This document shows positions 27,823-36,243 of a DNA stretch of 53,282 nt, one piece after another. Source of the DNA: Bradyrhizobium hipponense (GTDB taxonomy: Bacteria > Pseudomonadota > Alphaproteobacteria > Rhizobiales > Xanthobacteraceae); NCBI RefSeq assembly GCF_008123965.1, contig NZ_VSTH01000101.1, forward strand, positions 1 through 53,282, in the 5' to 3' direction. Within the stretch, counting starts at the first letter, position 1. The number at the start of each line of letters is the position of its first letter. The notes below the pieces were generated by a model that had not been told where the DNA came from, ran no database searches, and was given only the letters and a program-made list of their open reading frames with translations. A program made the translations under genes and the position numbers.

Positions 27823-29550
27823 TCAGAGCGATAGTCCGCGCTTGCGCCCGAAGTCCCAGTCGACGCTGCCTGGACCGGCGATGCCGCTGACCTGTTTGCC
27901 CAATTCCCGCTCGAGCGAAGGCGACCAGGGCACAAGCTGAAAGCCGAGGCCGTTGTCGATCATCGCGAAGCGCCCCGAGGCCAATGACAGGCGCCGACGA
28001 TAAATCCCCGAAATCTGCTCACCTGCATCAGATGACAAGTGCGGAAGGCCCGTTTCCTTCATGAGACGTCGTGCGATGACGTCGAGTTCGCGGTCGCGGA
28101 GGGTTTCGATCAAATTGCGGCTTAGCCGGACCTTGTTGCCATCGCGCTGGGCGAGCCCTTGGCCGGCCAAAACATCGATGCGCTGCTCGAGTGCCGTACG
28201 AACCTCAGCGCCAAATGCAACTCGCGAGAGCTCGGCAGGCTCTCGCGCGACGAGCTGGCGGTCTAGCCAGGTCGCTCCGTCCGCCGCGACCTGCTGATCG
28301 AGACCGAGCTCCGAGCGAACCGCGAGTGCAGTCCGTGTTCGACCACGGGCGTCCGCAAACCGGCGCAGTTCGACAATCCCACCGATCGGCCCATCGCCGG
28401 CCGCCTCGAGGTCGGGAAGCTTCACGTGATGCACGCGCCCATCAATCCCATCGACAATGGCAAAAGCCGTGCCCTTGAGCTCGTCATCAAGCCCGCGCGC
28501 GATGAGACGACCAACGATCGGTTCGCCATGACGTTCGCCCTCCAGTGCCCAGGATGCAGGAGCGCGGCTGGCGCCGTCGCGCGTGAGACTTTTGTGCAGC
28601 CGCTTGATGATGTCACCGCGCTCGCCAAGCGCGCGTAACCGCGCCTCCGCATCGGCGGCAAGGACCCAGACCGCGGGCCCCGCAGGTTCCGCCAAGCCGA
28701 GCCGCTCAAGCGTCCGCATCCGCCCGATCCGAATTTCCCGCAATGGATCGCCCCCGGCATCCCGCTCTGACCTCAAATCGATGACGCCGTCCGCCGTCCC
28801 CGCCTCCCGGGCAAGCGCCCGGTCGAGCCTGGTCCAGCGTTCGGCTGTCATGTCCGCCTCAAGGCTCTGGCGGATCTGGAGCTCCAAGCGAGGGCCAAGT
28901 TCGCGCGTGACAAGGTCGCTGGCGCGGGCGCGCAGGCCCATAGCGATATAGTCGCGACTGATGACGAGGTCAGCACCGTCATCCGTACGGCCCCGCACGA
29001 GAATGTGAATGTGCGGATGCTCGGTATTCCAATGGTCGACCGCGACCCAGTCAAGCCGTGTGCCAAGATCGCGCGAGGCTCGGTCCATCAGCTCCCGAGT
29101 GAAGCTACGCAGGCTGGCAAGTTCACCAGCATCATCAGGCGAGACAATGAACCTAAAATGATGGCGATCACCCTCGCAACGCGTGACGAAGGCGCGACCG
29201 TCCGCATCGTCCCCCGCAGCGTCGAATAGTTTGCCCGGAGCGCCGTCGCGCGTGACTCCATCGCGCTGCAGGTAACTGATATGGGCGCGCAACGCGCCCG
29301 GCGAACGCATCCGCCGCACCACCCGCGCCTTGACCATAGCGCCGCGGGCGCGGGCGTTGAGGAGCCGCGCCGCAGCGATGCTCGCGGCGCGGCCGCGTCC
29401 AAACTTACGGCCATGGCCATGCTTGCCTCGCGAGAGGCCGCCGGCCTTCTGAGCGGCTGTGAGTGCCTGCGCCAGAAAGGGCTTTGTCCGGGGCGCGCGC
29501 GTGGAACGGATACGGCCGGGACGGATCCGAAGATCATCGTCACGCGTCAT
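27823..29550 (-). CDS. rlxS: relaxase with DUF3363 (RlxS-like)
   Basis: This 575-residue relaxase/mobilisation nuclease nicks oriT and pilots the strand. The histidine triad is HPHIH (His178, His180, His182), with a likely catalytic Tyr at ISYLQRDG (about residue 93). The rest is the DUF3363 domain that characterises RlxS of ICEMlSymR7A and Ti-type mobile elements. The start overlaps the stop of the small upstream gene as ATGA. No frameshift or internal stop is seen. The oriT itself could not be identified. Confidence 0.93.
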   Translation of the reverse strand: MTRDDDLRIRPGRIRSTRAPRTKPFLAQALTAAQKAGGLSRGKHGHGRKFGRGRAASIAAARLLNARARGAMVKARVVRRMRSPGALRAHISYLQRDGVTRDGAPGKLFDAAGDDADGRAFVTRCEGDRHHFRFIVSPDDAGELASLRSFTRELMDRASRDLGTRLDWVAVDHWNTEHPHIHILVRGRTDDGADLVISRDYIAMGLRARASDLVTRELGPRLELQIRQSLEADMTAERWTRLDRALAREAGTADGVIDLRSERDAGGDPLREIRIGRMRTLERLGLAEPAGPAVWVLAADAEARLRALGERGDIIKRLHKSLTRDGASRAPASWALEGERHGEPIVGRLIARGLDDELKGTAFAIVDGIDGRVHHVKLPDLEAAGDGPIGGIVELRRFADARGRTRTALAVRSELGLDQQVAADGATWLDRQLVAREPAELSRVAFGAEVRTALEQRIDVLAGQGLAQRDGNKVRLSRNLIETLRDRELDVIARRLMKETGLPHLSSDAGEQISGIYRRRLSLASGRFAMIDNGLGFQLVPWSPSLERELGKQVSGIAGPGSVDWDFGRKRGLSL

Positions 29551-29795
29551 TCCGGCCGCCGCAAGGCACCGAAAGCCGTGTAAGAACAGCGCCTTGGCGA
29601 AAGATGAACTTTGCTCCGAGTCGCCGCAATGTATAGTCGATCATTGAAATCGATAGACTTTCTCGCACAACCGACCGGCCGCACCTTGCGGCTTTTATCC
29701 TGCCCTCGGCGGTCGGCTACCCCCTGCACCCTCCCGACCATTCTCAAAGATGCGAGAACCTTCGAGGCCATGCGAGCAAATGCGATTGCTATCAT
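29547..29795 (-). CDS. small gene coupled to the transglycosylase and rlxS
   Basis: This 82-residue basic protein has no recognised domain. Three facts support it. Its ATG overlaps the lytic transglycosylase stop (ATGA). Its stop overlaps the rlxS start (ATGA). And a related reading (MITIAFRRRMSKLVAALRVV compared with MIAIAFARMASKVLASLRMV) survives in copy B at about 46443-46558. The first helix is hydrophobic-basic, and the rest is rich in Arg and Lys. A relaxosome accessory role would fit its place, but this is inference. Confidence 0.6.
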   Translation of the reverse strand: MIAIAFARMASKVLASLRMVGRVQGVADRRGQDKSRKVRPVGCARKSIDFNDRLYIAATRSKVHLSPRRCSYTAFGALRRPE

Positions 29796-30526
29796 GGAGA
29801 CTGCTCCTTGACTGATCGATGCATGAACAGCCCCGTCGCGCGAGGTACGAGTGCGCTGGCAACCGCTCTAGTCGCTGGCTTCGACGAAGTCATTGTGCGC
29901 ACTCCTGATGCACAGCCATCGGCAGCGGATGAGCTGCCGCATCGCTCAACAAAAACTGGAGCCTGCTGCCACAGGACAACTTGTCTGGCGGCCGAACCAG
30001 CGCTCTCGCGCTGCTCAAGACCGATCAATGGTGTTACTCTGGCTACATAGGTTTGCGTTTCATCTGGAAGGGATCGGCCTGTCGTCAAATGCTGCTCGTA
30101 CCGCTTCGGTCCCGCATTGTAGGCTGCAAGAAACCCTCCCGATCCGAACCGGTCGAGCATCTCGCGAAGGTACGCTGCCCCAGCCATAATGTTGTCGTGC
30201 GGATCAAACGGATCGATACCAAGATCGTGACGAGCGCTCAGTTCGACCCAAGTCGCGGGCATGATTTGCATCAGCCCGAGCGCTCCCGAAGGCGATATGG
30301 CGTGCGCATTACCGCCGCTTTCGACCTGCATCACGGCATTGATCCAGCGCTCCGGGATCGCGAATCGATGGGAGGCTTCGGTCACGAAGGCGGCGTATGC
30401 AAGGCTAGGAAGCAGGGTTGTGGAGTGCGCAGCTTGTGCGCGCGATGCGAGCTCCGCTGTGGCGGTCGAGGGCGGTCCGAACGTCAGCAGAATTACCAAA
30501 AAGCAAGCAGTAGCCCCACATCGCAT
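29792..30526 (-). CDS. lytic transglycosylase (VirB1-like)
   Basis: This is a periplasmic SLT-type muramidase thought to open the peptidoglycan for the mating channel. From the ATG at 30526 it has 244 residues with a signal peptide (ATACFLVILLTFGPPSTATA). The catalytic Glu is in MQVESGGNAHAISPSGALGL, followed by MQIMPATW and AYNAGP, all canonical. An ATG at 30688, just behind traF, would add 54 residues before the signal peptide and is less likely. Its stop overlaps the next start. Confidence 0.9.
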   Translation of the reverse strand: MRCGATACFLVILLTFGPPSTATAELASRAQAAHSTTLLPSLAYAAFVTEASHRFAIPERWINAVMQVESGGNAHAISPSGALGLMQIMPATWVELSARHDLGIDPFDPHDNIMAGAAYLREMLDRFGSGGFLAAYNAGPKRYEQHLTTGRSLPDETQTYVARVTPLIGLEQRESAGSAARQVVLWQQAPVFVERCGSSSAADGCASGVRTMTSSKPATRAVASALVPRATGLFMHRSVKEQSP

Positions 30527-30690
30527 TGTGCGGACAGCCGCCAAGTACAAAGTTTCTCCCAACCGACCTTGAGGCCGCCCGATCCTGCAGCAATGCGCGC
30601 CGATTCTCGAGAAGCTGGCCGAGACGGAGGAACGATGTTGCGACCAGGCGCATGGAGAAATGACAGGCCAATCGGGCACATCCGGCATGG

Positions 30691-31197
30691 TCACTTCTCC
30701 CTGGTCCACACCGGGAGCGCTCGCCCAATGACGGCCGATCTCGGCAGGGGGCCGAAATACCGGCCGTCTAGCGAGTCCGCGGACTGCCAGTTCATGAGAA
30801 AGACTTCGTCCTCAGCAATGACGCGGCAACCCTGCCAGACCGGCAAGGGTCGGCCGCGGCGATCGCGCTCGTTTGCCTCACCCATCTGTATGCTGTCGAC
30901 GATGATCGTGAGGCCCGTTCTGCAGACGCTTTGGCCAGGAAGCGCCAGCACACGCTTGAGCATTGGAAGACCGCTTGGCAAATAGCCGTTGAGGTCTAGA
31001 AAAATCGCGAGCGGATCTGGCGCTCGAACCGCCACGAGCTCAGTGACGTACAAACGTCCGGCCTCTTGCAAGCGATAAAGGCCGATCGGCACGCTGTCCG
31101 AAGCATTCCAGATGTACAATGGTGAGGTGTTGTTGATTGGCCAGAGCGCGAGCATTATGGCCCCGCACATCGCAAGAATGTTCCCCAGCCGTCCCAT
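30691..31197 (-). CDS. traF: TraF S26-family signal peptidase
   Basis: This is a 168-residue LepB-like peptidase that matures and cyclises TrbC-type pilins. The membrane anchor is ILAMCGAIMLALWPI, the Ser nucleophile region is NASDSVPIGLYRL, and the catalytic Lys region is LPMLKRVLALPGQSV. The end FLMNWQSADSLDGRYFGPL is the conserved box. The ATG at 31197 shares a base with the DUF2840 stop (TGATG). A partial second copy is at 46443-46769. Confidence 0.92.
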   Translation of the reverse strand: MGRLGNILAMCGAIMLALWPINNTSPLYIWNASDSVPIGLYRLQEAGRLYVTELVAVRAPDPLAIFLDLNGYLPSGLPMLKRVLALPGQSVCRTGLTIIVDSIQMGEANERDRRGRPLPVWQGCRVIAEDEVFLMNWQSADSLDGRYFGPLPRSAVIGRALPVWTREK

Positions 31198-31661
31198 CAG
31201 AGTGCCATCCTGCGCCGATGAAGCCACGCCTGGTGGCGTGCACGGGTATAAGCTCGTGGCTTTTCGTTGACGGAAAGACGGTTATGGGCGTGATGCCAAT
31301 AGTCAGGGGCTGCATCGGCAGGATCGATGCCCAGTGACTCTACGGCGTCGATCAGTTGGAGAACACGCTCAACCTTTGGCCAACCAGCTAATCGCAGCAG
31401 GCTTTCGCCGCCGGGGCTGACCCAAGGCACGGTTGAGTATCGCTGCCCCGGCGCGACCGCGCGCAAAATGTCGATCCGAGACAGGATGGTTCCGAAGTCG
31501 TTGGACGTCCAGCGCACGAACGCGAAGATACTACCGGGCAAAAAAGAGAGAATGCGCCGGTGATGGTCAACGATCTTCTCTGATGCAGGTTTGCCGAACC
31601 GGATTCGATTTTCGATCCGCTTCTCGAGCCACAAGAGCTCAATAGTTGTGAGGTCGCTCAC
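31197..31661 (-). CDS. DUF2840 protein
   Basis: This 154-residue protein of unknown function is always found next to traF in rhizobial ICE and plasmid transfer operons. Characteristic segments are ENRIRFGKPASEKIVDHHRR, FAFVRWTSNDFGT and GGESLLRLAGWPKVERVLQL. A GTG at 31661 is taken as start because the family begins with SDLTTIELLWLEKRIENRIR. The upstream sequence is the decayed parA/IS region. A truncated second copy is at 46769-47176. Confidence 0.88.
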   Translation of the reverse strand: MSDLTTIELLWLEKRIENRIRFGKPASEKIVDHHRRILSFLPGSIFAFVRWTSNDFGTILSRIDILRAVAPGQRYSTVPWVSPGGESLLRLAGWPKVERVLQLIDAVESLGIDPADAAPDYWHHAHNRLSVNEKPRAYTRARHQAWLHRRRMAL

Positions 31662-31981
31662 CTGACTGCTCCATATTGTTGAGAGGACTTTTTGTCGTGC
31701 CAACGATGCGCTTCGCTGGCGCATCGCACGAAGAGCCTTGGCGTCGGCAGGACGGCTGCAATGACGGCTTCGATGGATCGTGGTCGCCGAAGGCTTGCAG
31801 CAATCCTGCTGCAAAGGACCACATCGGCGAGACTCCAATTCGTTAGAAGAACCGAAAGCATTGCAGGTTTTCCCGAGGTAGTGACTTGTGTCCTCTCGCC
31901 GGCGGGATTGCGGAGATGATGCTTCGCGACTGTCCGGGAACGGAGCTGGCGGCGCGTTCCGGCAGAGAATGGTAGAGACGA
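31662..31981. other. expected parA position, no intact gene
   Basis: Related elements carry a ParA-type ATPase between DUF2840 and repA. I cannot find a Walker A motif here. One minus-strand frame (MLSVLLTNWSLADVVLCSRI) looks protein-like but is not recognised. Confidence 0.4.
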
Positions 31982-33034
31982 ACGACCGAATTTTATGCAG
32001 GGCTCGACGTGTAGCTGCAGGCGACAAATGTTTGCGTGGCGGACGGCGACGGCAACGTCGTCCAGGAAGCGACGCTCGAGGCCGATCCGGACGCGACTAA
32101 GCTGTGTCTCGCGGAGTGGACACTCCAGCGGAAGCGCGACGGGCTTGAGGAGTTGTCCTATTCTGCCTGGCTGTTCACGGCTTTGAGCGAAAAGGACGTT
32201 CCCGTGATCTGCATTGAGACCCAGCACGCCAAGGCGGCGCCGAACGCGATGCTGAAGAAGACCGATCGCAACGACGCCAAAGGCATTGCGCAGATGGTGC
32301 GGACCGGTTGGTTCCGTGGCGTCGACGTCAAATAGGAAGGCGCGCAAACGGTGCGAGCGCTGCTGGTCGGGCGCAAGGCGACGCTCGGCAAGGTGCTGGA
32401 CATGGAGAACATGCTCCGCGGCCTGTTGCCCCCGTTCGGCCTCAAAGTCGCCGAGATCTCGGTCGGCCGTTTTGACGCGCGGGTGCGCGAGATCGTTGCC
32501 GGAAAGAGAGAACTGGAAGCGATCGTCGCGCCGCTGTTGGACGCCCGAAGCGCGATGCGGCTGCAATTGGCCAAACTGCACCGCCTGGCGCTGGTGGCGG
32601 CGCGCAGCAACAGCGCGGTGCGGCGGATGATGACCGTCCCCGGTGTCGGCGCGCTCGTGGCGCTGACGTTCCGCGCCACCATCGATGATCCGGTGCGATT
32701 CAAGAAGTCGACCAATGTCGGCGCCCATGTCGGGTTGACGCTGCGGGGCTATCAATCCGGCCAGACCGGCCGGATCGGCAGCATCTCCAAATGCGGCGAT
32801 GAGCTGACGCGAGCGATGCTGGACGAGGCGGCGATCGTGATCCTCACGCGCATTCCGAAGAATTTTAAGCTGCGGCTGCGGGTCCTGCGGCGGGCCAGGA
32901 AGAAGGATCTGAAGTGCGAGGCGACCACGGTGGCGCGCGCGCTCGCCGTTCTGCCGCACAAGATCTGGATCGATGGCACGACCTTCCGGTTTGGCGCCGG
33001 CGGCAAGCGCGGCCCGGTCGCTGCGGCGGCTTAA
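31982..33034 (+). pseudogene. IS110-family transposase, two in-frame stops
   Basis: A single frame reads through an IS110-type DEDD transposase. The N-terminal EFYAGLDV is followed by a TAG at 32012-32014, then VCVADGDGNVVQEATLEADP, the Asp cluster KKTDRNDAKGIAQMVRTGWF, a second TAG at 32333-32335, VRALLVGRKATL, and the transposase-20 domain MTVPGVGALVALTFRATIDD with HVGLTLRGYQSGQTGRIGS. No start codon lies before the first segment. The element is therefore inactive. It appears to have inserted where parA would be expected. Confidence 0.85.
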
Positions 33035-33563
33035 GGGCCTCCGCGAACCGGCAGCTTCCACGCGCGCCTTTTCCTTCCGTGATGGCGGAGCGGCGTCTCC
33101 CGAGCAGACGGGGATGTGGGTGAAATCGCAACTTTTCTTGCCGGCGGCTTCATGGACACCTTTGAAGCCATCAAGTACGGCGCTGGTGAGCCTGACCGTC
33201 CATTCTCCAGATTCCGGCATGTGGTGGCGGCCGTGCCAACCACGGACGTTAGCGAGTTCTCCTCGAGGAGCGAGCTGCCGCAAGGGAATGCGACGAGCGT
33301 GATGCGGTGACGCCGATGCCGGCGATCGCGTAATTTTGCGCGTGATGGCGCTCGCGCGCGCATATTGGAAAACAGATTCGCATTGCAGGACGGTTTTGCG
33401 CGTGACAGAGTGGGCGCATGAGGCATCCTCGCTGCTGCTGCATGCGCGCCTGACTTGTTCACAACGCACTGATTCACAACAAGAAGTTAGTGTCAGTACG
33501 TTAGTAAAGTTACGAGAGCAGGAAGTCTTGGCGCCGCAGAACCTTAGCTCTGATTCCGGTCCT
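33035..33563. other. IS flank and repA downstream region
   Basis: No gene is supported. A 12-bp direct repeat TTTTGCGCGTGA occurs at 33334-33345 and 33394-33405, exactly 60 bp apart. An AT-richer stretch with repeated GTTAGT lies at about 33486-33502. IS110 elements encode a bridge RNA in their non-coding ends, so part of this stretch could be such an end. Confidence 0.4.
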
Positions 33564-33622
33564 CGATAGCACGAGCATCGCGTCCCCGATGGCACGAGGG
33601 TTCTGGTCCCTAATAGCACGAG
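33564..33622. repeat. three iteron-like direct repeats
   Basis: The core TRGCACGAG occurs at 33567-33575, 33590-33598 and 33614-33622, spaced 23 and 24 bp. Around each core a longer repeat SGTCCYYRATRGCACGAG can be read. They end 5 bp from the repA stop codon. Regular spacing close to two helical turns and the link to repA suggest initiator-binding iterons of an origin of replication. Confidence 0.6.
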
Positions 33623-33627
33623 CGAAT

Positions 33628-34530
33628 TCACAGCTTATCCCCCGCAGGGCTGATAACGCCACGCTTTCGCAGCCGCTGCGTAGGCGGGTTGATCGGCACG
33701 GGTGCGAAATTCAATCGTTCTTCGCCATTCAGGTCGTGTGTGATGGCCAGCCGATAGCCCTGCAGGGTCTGATGATGCACGATCTGCCGCAGGTCGTAGG
33801 CGAAGTGCTTGAGCGGCGAGAGGCTCCCGGACTTGGCATGCAAGTGCACGAGGCCGAAGCTCCAGCCGCCATGCTGATGACCCCCGTGCTTGCGGACGAG
33901 GCGATAGAGCCAACGTTCCAGTCCACCGGTCAGATCGAAATACGCGCGGTCAATGGTCAGCACGAGCGATTCGTTTAGAACGCCCGTGTAGAACCAATCG
34001 GGTAAGATCAGCTCAATCCCACGGGCATGCCCGTGCACATCGCTTGTGTGTTTCCATTCGTTGATCCAGGAGAAGCGGTGCCGCCGCCGTTCTGTCGGCT
34101 GCCGGATTGAGGTCATGACGCTGGTTGATTGCAATCGGTCGAGCGCAGCCTTGAGGCGGTCGTAGTCGCGTACGCTGGTGCCGCGGCCGACGAAGGTCAG
34201 GATCTCGTAAGGCGTCGCTACCATCAGCCGGGACGTTTTCAGGCCGGCATCGCGGGCTTCGACAATCTGCGAGGCAGCCCAGATCAGAACGTCCGCGTCC
34301 CAGATCGTGGCCAGGCCATGTTCCGGCACCGCTTCGACACGGATGGTGATGGTGCCTGTGCGGAAGTCGATCGGAACGATCCGCTTCGACTTTGCCAACG
34401 AAAAGAACGGATATGCCATCAAGTCTTGCGCGTCCCGTGGCGCGAGATCGCCAGGAAGCGCGCGAAACAAATCGAGTTGGTCGCGCTCCGAGCGCCGCCT
34501 CCTGGCTGCAGTTGAGTTGCTGTCCGGCAT
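33628..34530 (-). CDS. repA: replication initiator protein A
   Basis: This 300-residue protein matches the replication initiator A (RPA) family of broad-host plasmids and rhizobial ICEs. Typical segments are LMAYPFFSLAKSKRIVPIDF, IWAASQIVEARDAGLKTSRL, YDRLKAALDRLQSTSV and GLERWLYRLVRKHGG. It would allow the excised circle to replicate. The start lies 3 bp after the rdfS-like stop, so it is in the same operon. Copy B retains only its first third. Confidence 0.92.
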   Translation of the reverse strand: MPDSNSTAARRRRSERDQLDLFRALPGDLAPRDAQDLMAYPFFSLAKSKRIVPIDFRTGTITIRVEAVPEHGLATIWDADVLIWAASQIVEARDAGLKTSRLMVATPYEILTFVGRGTSVRDYDRLKAALDRLQSTSVMTSIRQPTERRRHRFSWINEWKHTSDVHGHARGIELILPDWFYTGVLNESLVLTIDRAYFDLTGGLERWLYRLVRKHGGHQHGGWSFGLVHLHAKSGSLSPLKHFAYDLRQIVHHQTLQGYRLAITHDLNGEERLNFAPVPINPPTQRLRKRGVISPAGDKL

Positions 34531-34533
34531 AGG

Positions 34534-34812
34534 TCAGCGCCGCTCCTTGCCCGCATACGGAATCGGCGTGTGCCGTTTCGCGGGCAGGACTGTGCCTGCG
34601 CCAGGATCGCTGGTGGACGTTTTGGCGCCGCGGTCAACCCACGCCGTCAGGTCTTCGAGCGCATACACAACCCGGCCGCCCAGCTTCCGGTAGGTCGGGC
34701 CTGTGCCATAGGTGCGGTGCTTTTCGAGGGTGCGGCCGGACAGTCCAAGAAAGCGCGCCGCCTCGGGCGTGCGCAGGTATCGCGGCGGCAGTCCGGCGTT
34801 CGGATCGGGCAT
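34534..34812 (-). CDS. rdfS: AlpA-type HTH protein, probable excision factor RdfS
   Basis: This 92-residue protein has an HTH_17/AlpA-like winged helix: PRYLRTPEAARFLGLSGRTL then GPTYRKLGGRVVYALEDL. In ICEMlSymR7A a protein of this type, RdfS, is the recombination directionality factor. It heads the operon with traF and rlxS and is switched on by FseA. The position here, directly after fseA and before repA, agrees. The ATG at 34812 is chosen over 34818 because copy B has only this Met. No integrase is in the window to test the pairing. Confidence 0.78.
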   Translation of the reverse strand: MPDPNAGLPPRYLRTPEAARFLGLSGRTLEKHRTYGTGPTYRKLGGRVVYALEDLTAWVDRGAKTSTSDPGAGTVLPAKRHTPIPYAGKERR

Positions 34813-34936
34813 TTGCAAGGCTCCGTCGTCGTCTGGAGCGCGGCCGGGTTCGGTCGCGTGTCGACGGTCACCATGACGGAGTAGGAGTGCTCAGGGGGAT
34901 GCCGAAGATGGACCGATGATTTTCGCCACCCCGGCT

Positions 34937-35524
34937 CTACTGCCTGCGAGATGAGGGACGTAGCAATGCACGGTAGCCGCCGCGCATCAGAGCCAAACCA
35001 GCCTGCACCAGGCGGATGGTCCGGCTGCGCAGCTCATGGGTTTTCCAGGCGCGTTCAGGGATGCGTTTTCGGCCGAACAGCACTTCGGCAATGACGCGAT
35101 AAGAAGCGCCGTCCAAGTGCCCATCGAGCGCGCGCAGCGCCAAGGCCAATCGTTCGCGTCGCTGCGCCGAAAGCTGATGAAAGGGTGGTCCTGGGGCGCG
35201 GCCGGTGATCGCGCGCCACAACCGACGCGAAGCGTGCATGCGGATCTCGTAGTCGTCGTCGAGCGGCAATTCAGCCGCGTAAGAGACACCCGGCTGCGGC
35301 GCCTCTTTCAACCAGAGATGATGTTGCACCCCCTGAATGCGCAAGACCGCATGCCACCCGTCAGATGCCTGTCTGATGCTTGCCGATCCAAGTTGGGCAA
35401 GCGGTAGCCCAAGGCCGATCGCTCGTGATGCTGACGCGCTGCGCACGACCGAAACGACGGTGGGCAAGGCCTCGGGCGCCCAGAAGATCGTCTGCTCGTA
35501 AAAGGACCTCTGGGGGTCATGAGC
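34937..35524 (-). CDS. fseA: FseA C-terminal part (DUF2285), read after +1 frameshift
   Basis: This reading frame encodes the DUF2285 DNA-binding part of the excision activator FseA (Msi171 equivalent). After the shift it reads AHDPQRSFYEQTIFWAPEAL, then PTVVSVVRSA and, at the end, the conserved segment RRERLALALRALDGHLDG and RIPERAWKTHELRSRTIRLV. The conserved DUF2285 start FWAPEALP lies upstream of any good initiation codon in this frame, which shows that it is meant to be entered by frameshift from the ORF at 35517-35699. The joined product would be about 253 residues. FseA activates rdfS, the next gene. Confidence 0.85.
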   Translation of the reverse strand, partial: AHDPQRSFYEQTIFWAPEALPTVVSVVRSASASRAIGLGLPLAQLGSASIRQASDGWHAVLRIQGVQHHLWLKEAPQPGVSYAAELPLDDDYEIRMHASRRLWRAITGRAPGPPFHQLSAQRRERLALALRALDGHLDGASYRVIAEVLFGRKRIPERAWKTHELRSRTIRLVQAGLALMRGGYRALLRPSSRRQ

Positions 35525-35699
35525 GAAAGCAGACGCCCCATCTCCTTCGGAATTCGGAAGTTACCTGCGATCGATTTTCACGACAGGAAGCTCGATAGTT
35601 GGGGCCGCGCCGCAGTGACTCCCAGGCGAAATCCGCCATCTCGCCCGACTTGATAGCGTGTTGATACGCCTCCGGTGAGCGCCAGTCGAACTCAGACAT
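35517..35699 (-). CDS. fseA: FseA N-terminal part (DUF6499) with +1 frameshift site
   Basis: This 60-codon ORF (SEFDWRSPEAYQHAIKSGEM) is the Msi172 equivalent of ICEMlSymR7A. Near its end the mRNA reads GGAG AUGGGG CGUC UGC UUU CGC UCA UGA C. The UUU codon (35526-35528) can slip one base to UUC, both read by tRNA-Phe, which opens the DUF2285 frame and avoids the UGA at 35517-35519. A Shine-Dalgarno-like purine run lies before the slip codon, and the UGA-C context is a weak stop. Both resemble the bacterial prfB +1 site. The whole arrangement is preserved in copy B. Confidence 0.85.
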   Translation of the reverse strand: MSEFDWRSPEAYQHAIKSGEMADFAWESLRRGPNYRASCRENRSQVTSEFRRRWGVCFRS

Positions 35700-35776
35700 T
35701 GCTATGATTCCCTGCCGTAAGTCGATTGCGGCGCAATGTCTATGAAGCTTGGGATTGTTGGGGAAGTCACCAATTG

Positions 35777-35792
35777 TGCATCGCGTGATGCA
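35777..35792. promoter_or_regulatory. inverted repeat upstream of fseA
   Basis: TGCATCGCGTGATGCA is a 6-bp perfect inverted repeat with a 4-bp centre, 77 bp upstream of the fseA start. A related repeat is at the same place in copy B (48751-48764). In ICEMlSymR7A TraR acts at the promoter in this region. The sequence is only loosely like the traI box, so the binding protein is uncertain. Confidence 0.5.
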
Positions 35793-35857
35793 TGCAGGCG
35801 ATCACGCGTCAGCAGAGAAATCTGTTCTCGAGTGCGAATTCATCATGACAGATTTTC

Positions 35858-36136
35858 CTATTTGGTCGCGCCGCCGCGAAGCAAGCCACGGTAGCCGTGG
35901 TCTGCCATCCATTTTGCTCGCGCCAGATGACTATCAAACGCATTGCGGGCACGCGCCGGTTCGCGATCCGGGTCGATATGCAACACGATCCGGGTCACCT
36001 CTTTCCAATCCGCGCCATCGGCTTCGGCGTCAAGAAGTCGCCAATACGTCACCAGATGCTGCTCGTCATAGGTCGTCAGCACCGACTGATCCGGAGCTGC
36101 ATCGGCGACATCAGGATCTAGCTGCGGCTTCGTCAT
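35858..36136 (-). CDS. qseM: QseM-like antiactivator (DUF2285)
   Basis: This 92-residue protein matches the short DUF2285 antiactivator QseM that binds and blocks both TraR and FseA in ICEMlSymR7A. Key segments are VLTTYDEQHLVTYWRLLDAE, ADGADWKEVTRIVLHIDP and ARNAFDSHLARAKWMADHGY. It lies between fseA and the divergent qseC, the same place as in R7A. The gap of 158 bp to fseA contains the inverted repeat. It should keep transfer off in most cells. Confidence 0.85.
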   Translation of the reverse strand: MTKPQLDPDVADAAPDQSVLTTYDEQHLVTYWRLLDAEADGADWKEVTRIVLHIDPDREPARARNAFDSHLARAKWMADHGYRGLLRGGATK

Positions 36137-36243
36137 GTAGGCTTATGCGCGCACTTCGCTAATCTGCATTGTGGGCGAAACTTACCGGAATAGTTCGGTT
36201 ATAGCCAGTGGTTTGATGGTCTGCCTAATGGCTGTTTGAGCGC
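36137..36243. promoter_or_regulatory. qseM-qseC divergent promoter region
   Basis: These 107 bp hold both divergent promoters and presumably QseC operators. Visible imperfect dyads are TTACCGGAATAGTTCGGTTA (about 36182-36201) and AGCCA/TGGCT arms at about 36203-36233. They do not resemble the operator of copy B. Confidence 0.5.

Noticed and set aside
29981..30985. 334-codon plus-strand ORF
   Set aside because: It is antisense to the lytic transglycosylase and traF, both unmistakable.
33334..33405. 12-bp direct repeat as CRISPR or target-site duplication
   Set aside because: Only two copies exist and they do not flank a recognisable unit. There is no repeat-spacer array anywhere in the window.
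31658..33631. 657-codon minus-strand ORF
   Set aside because: It runs antisense through the IS110 transposase and has low-complexity, Arg-rich composition. It is a shadow in GC-rich DNA.
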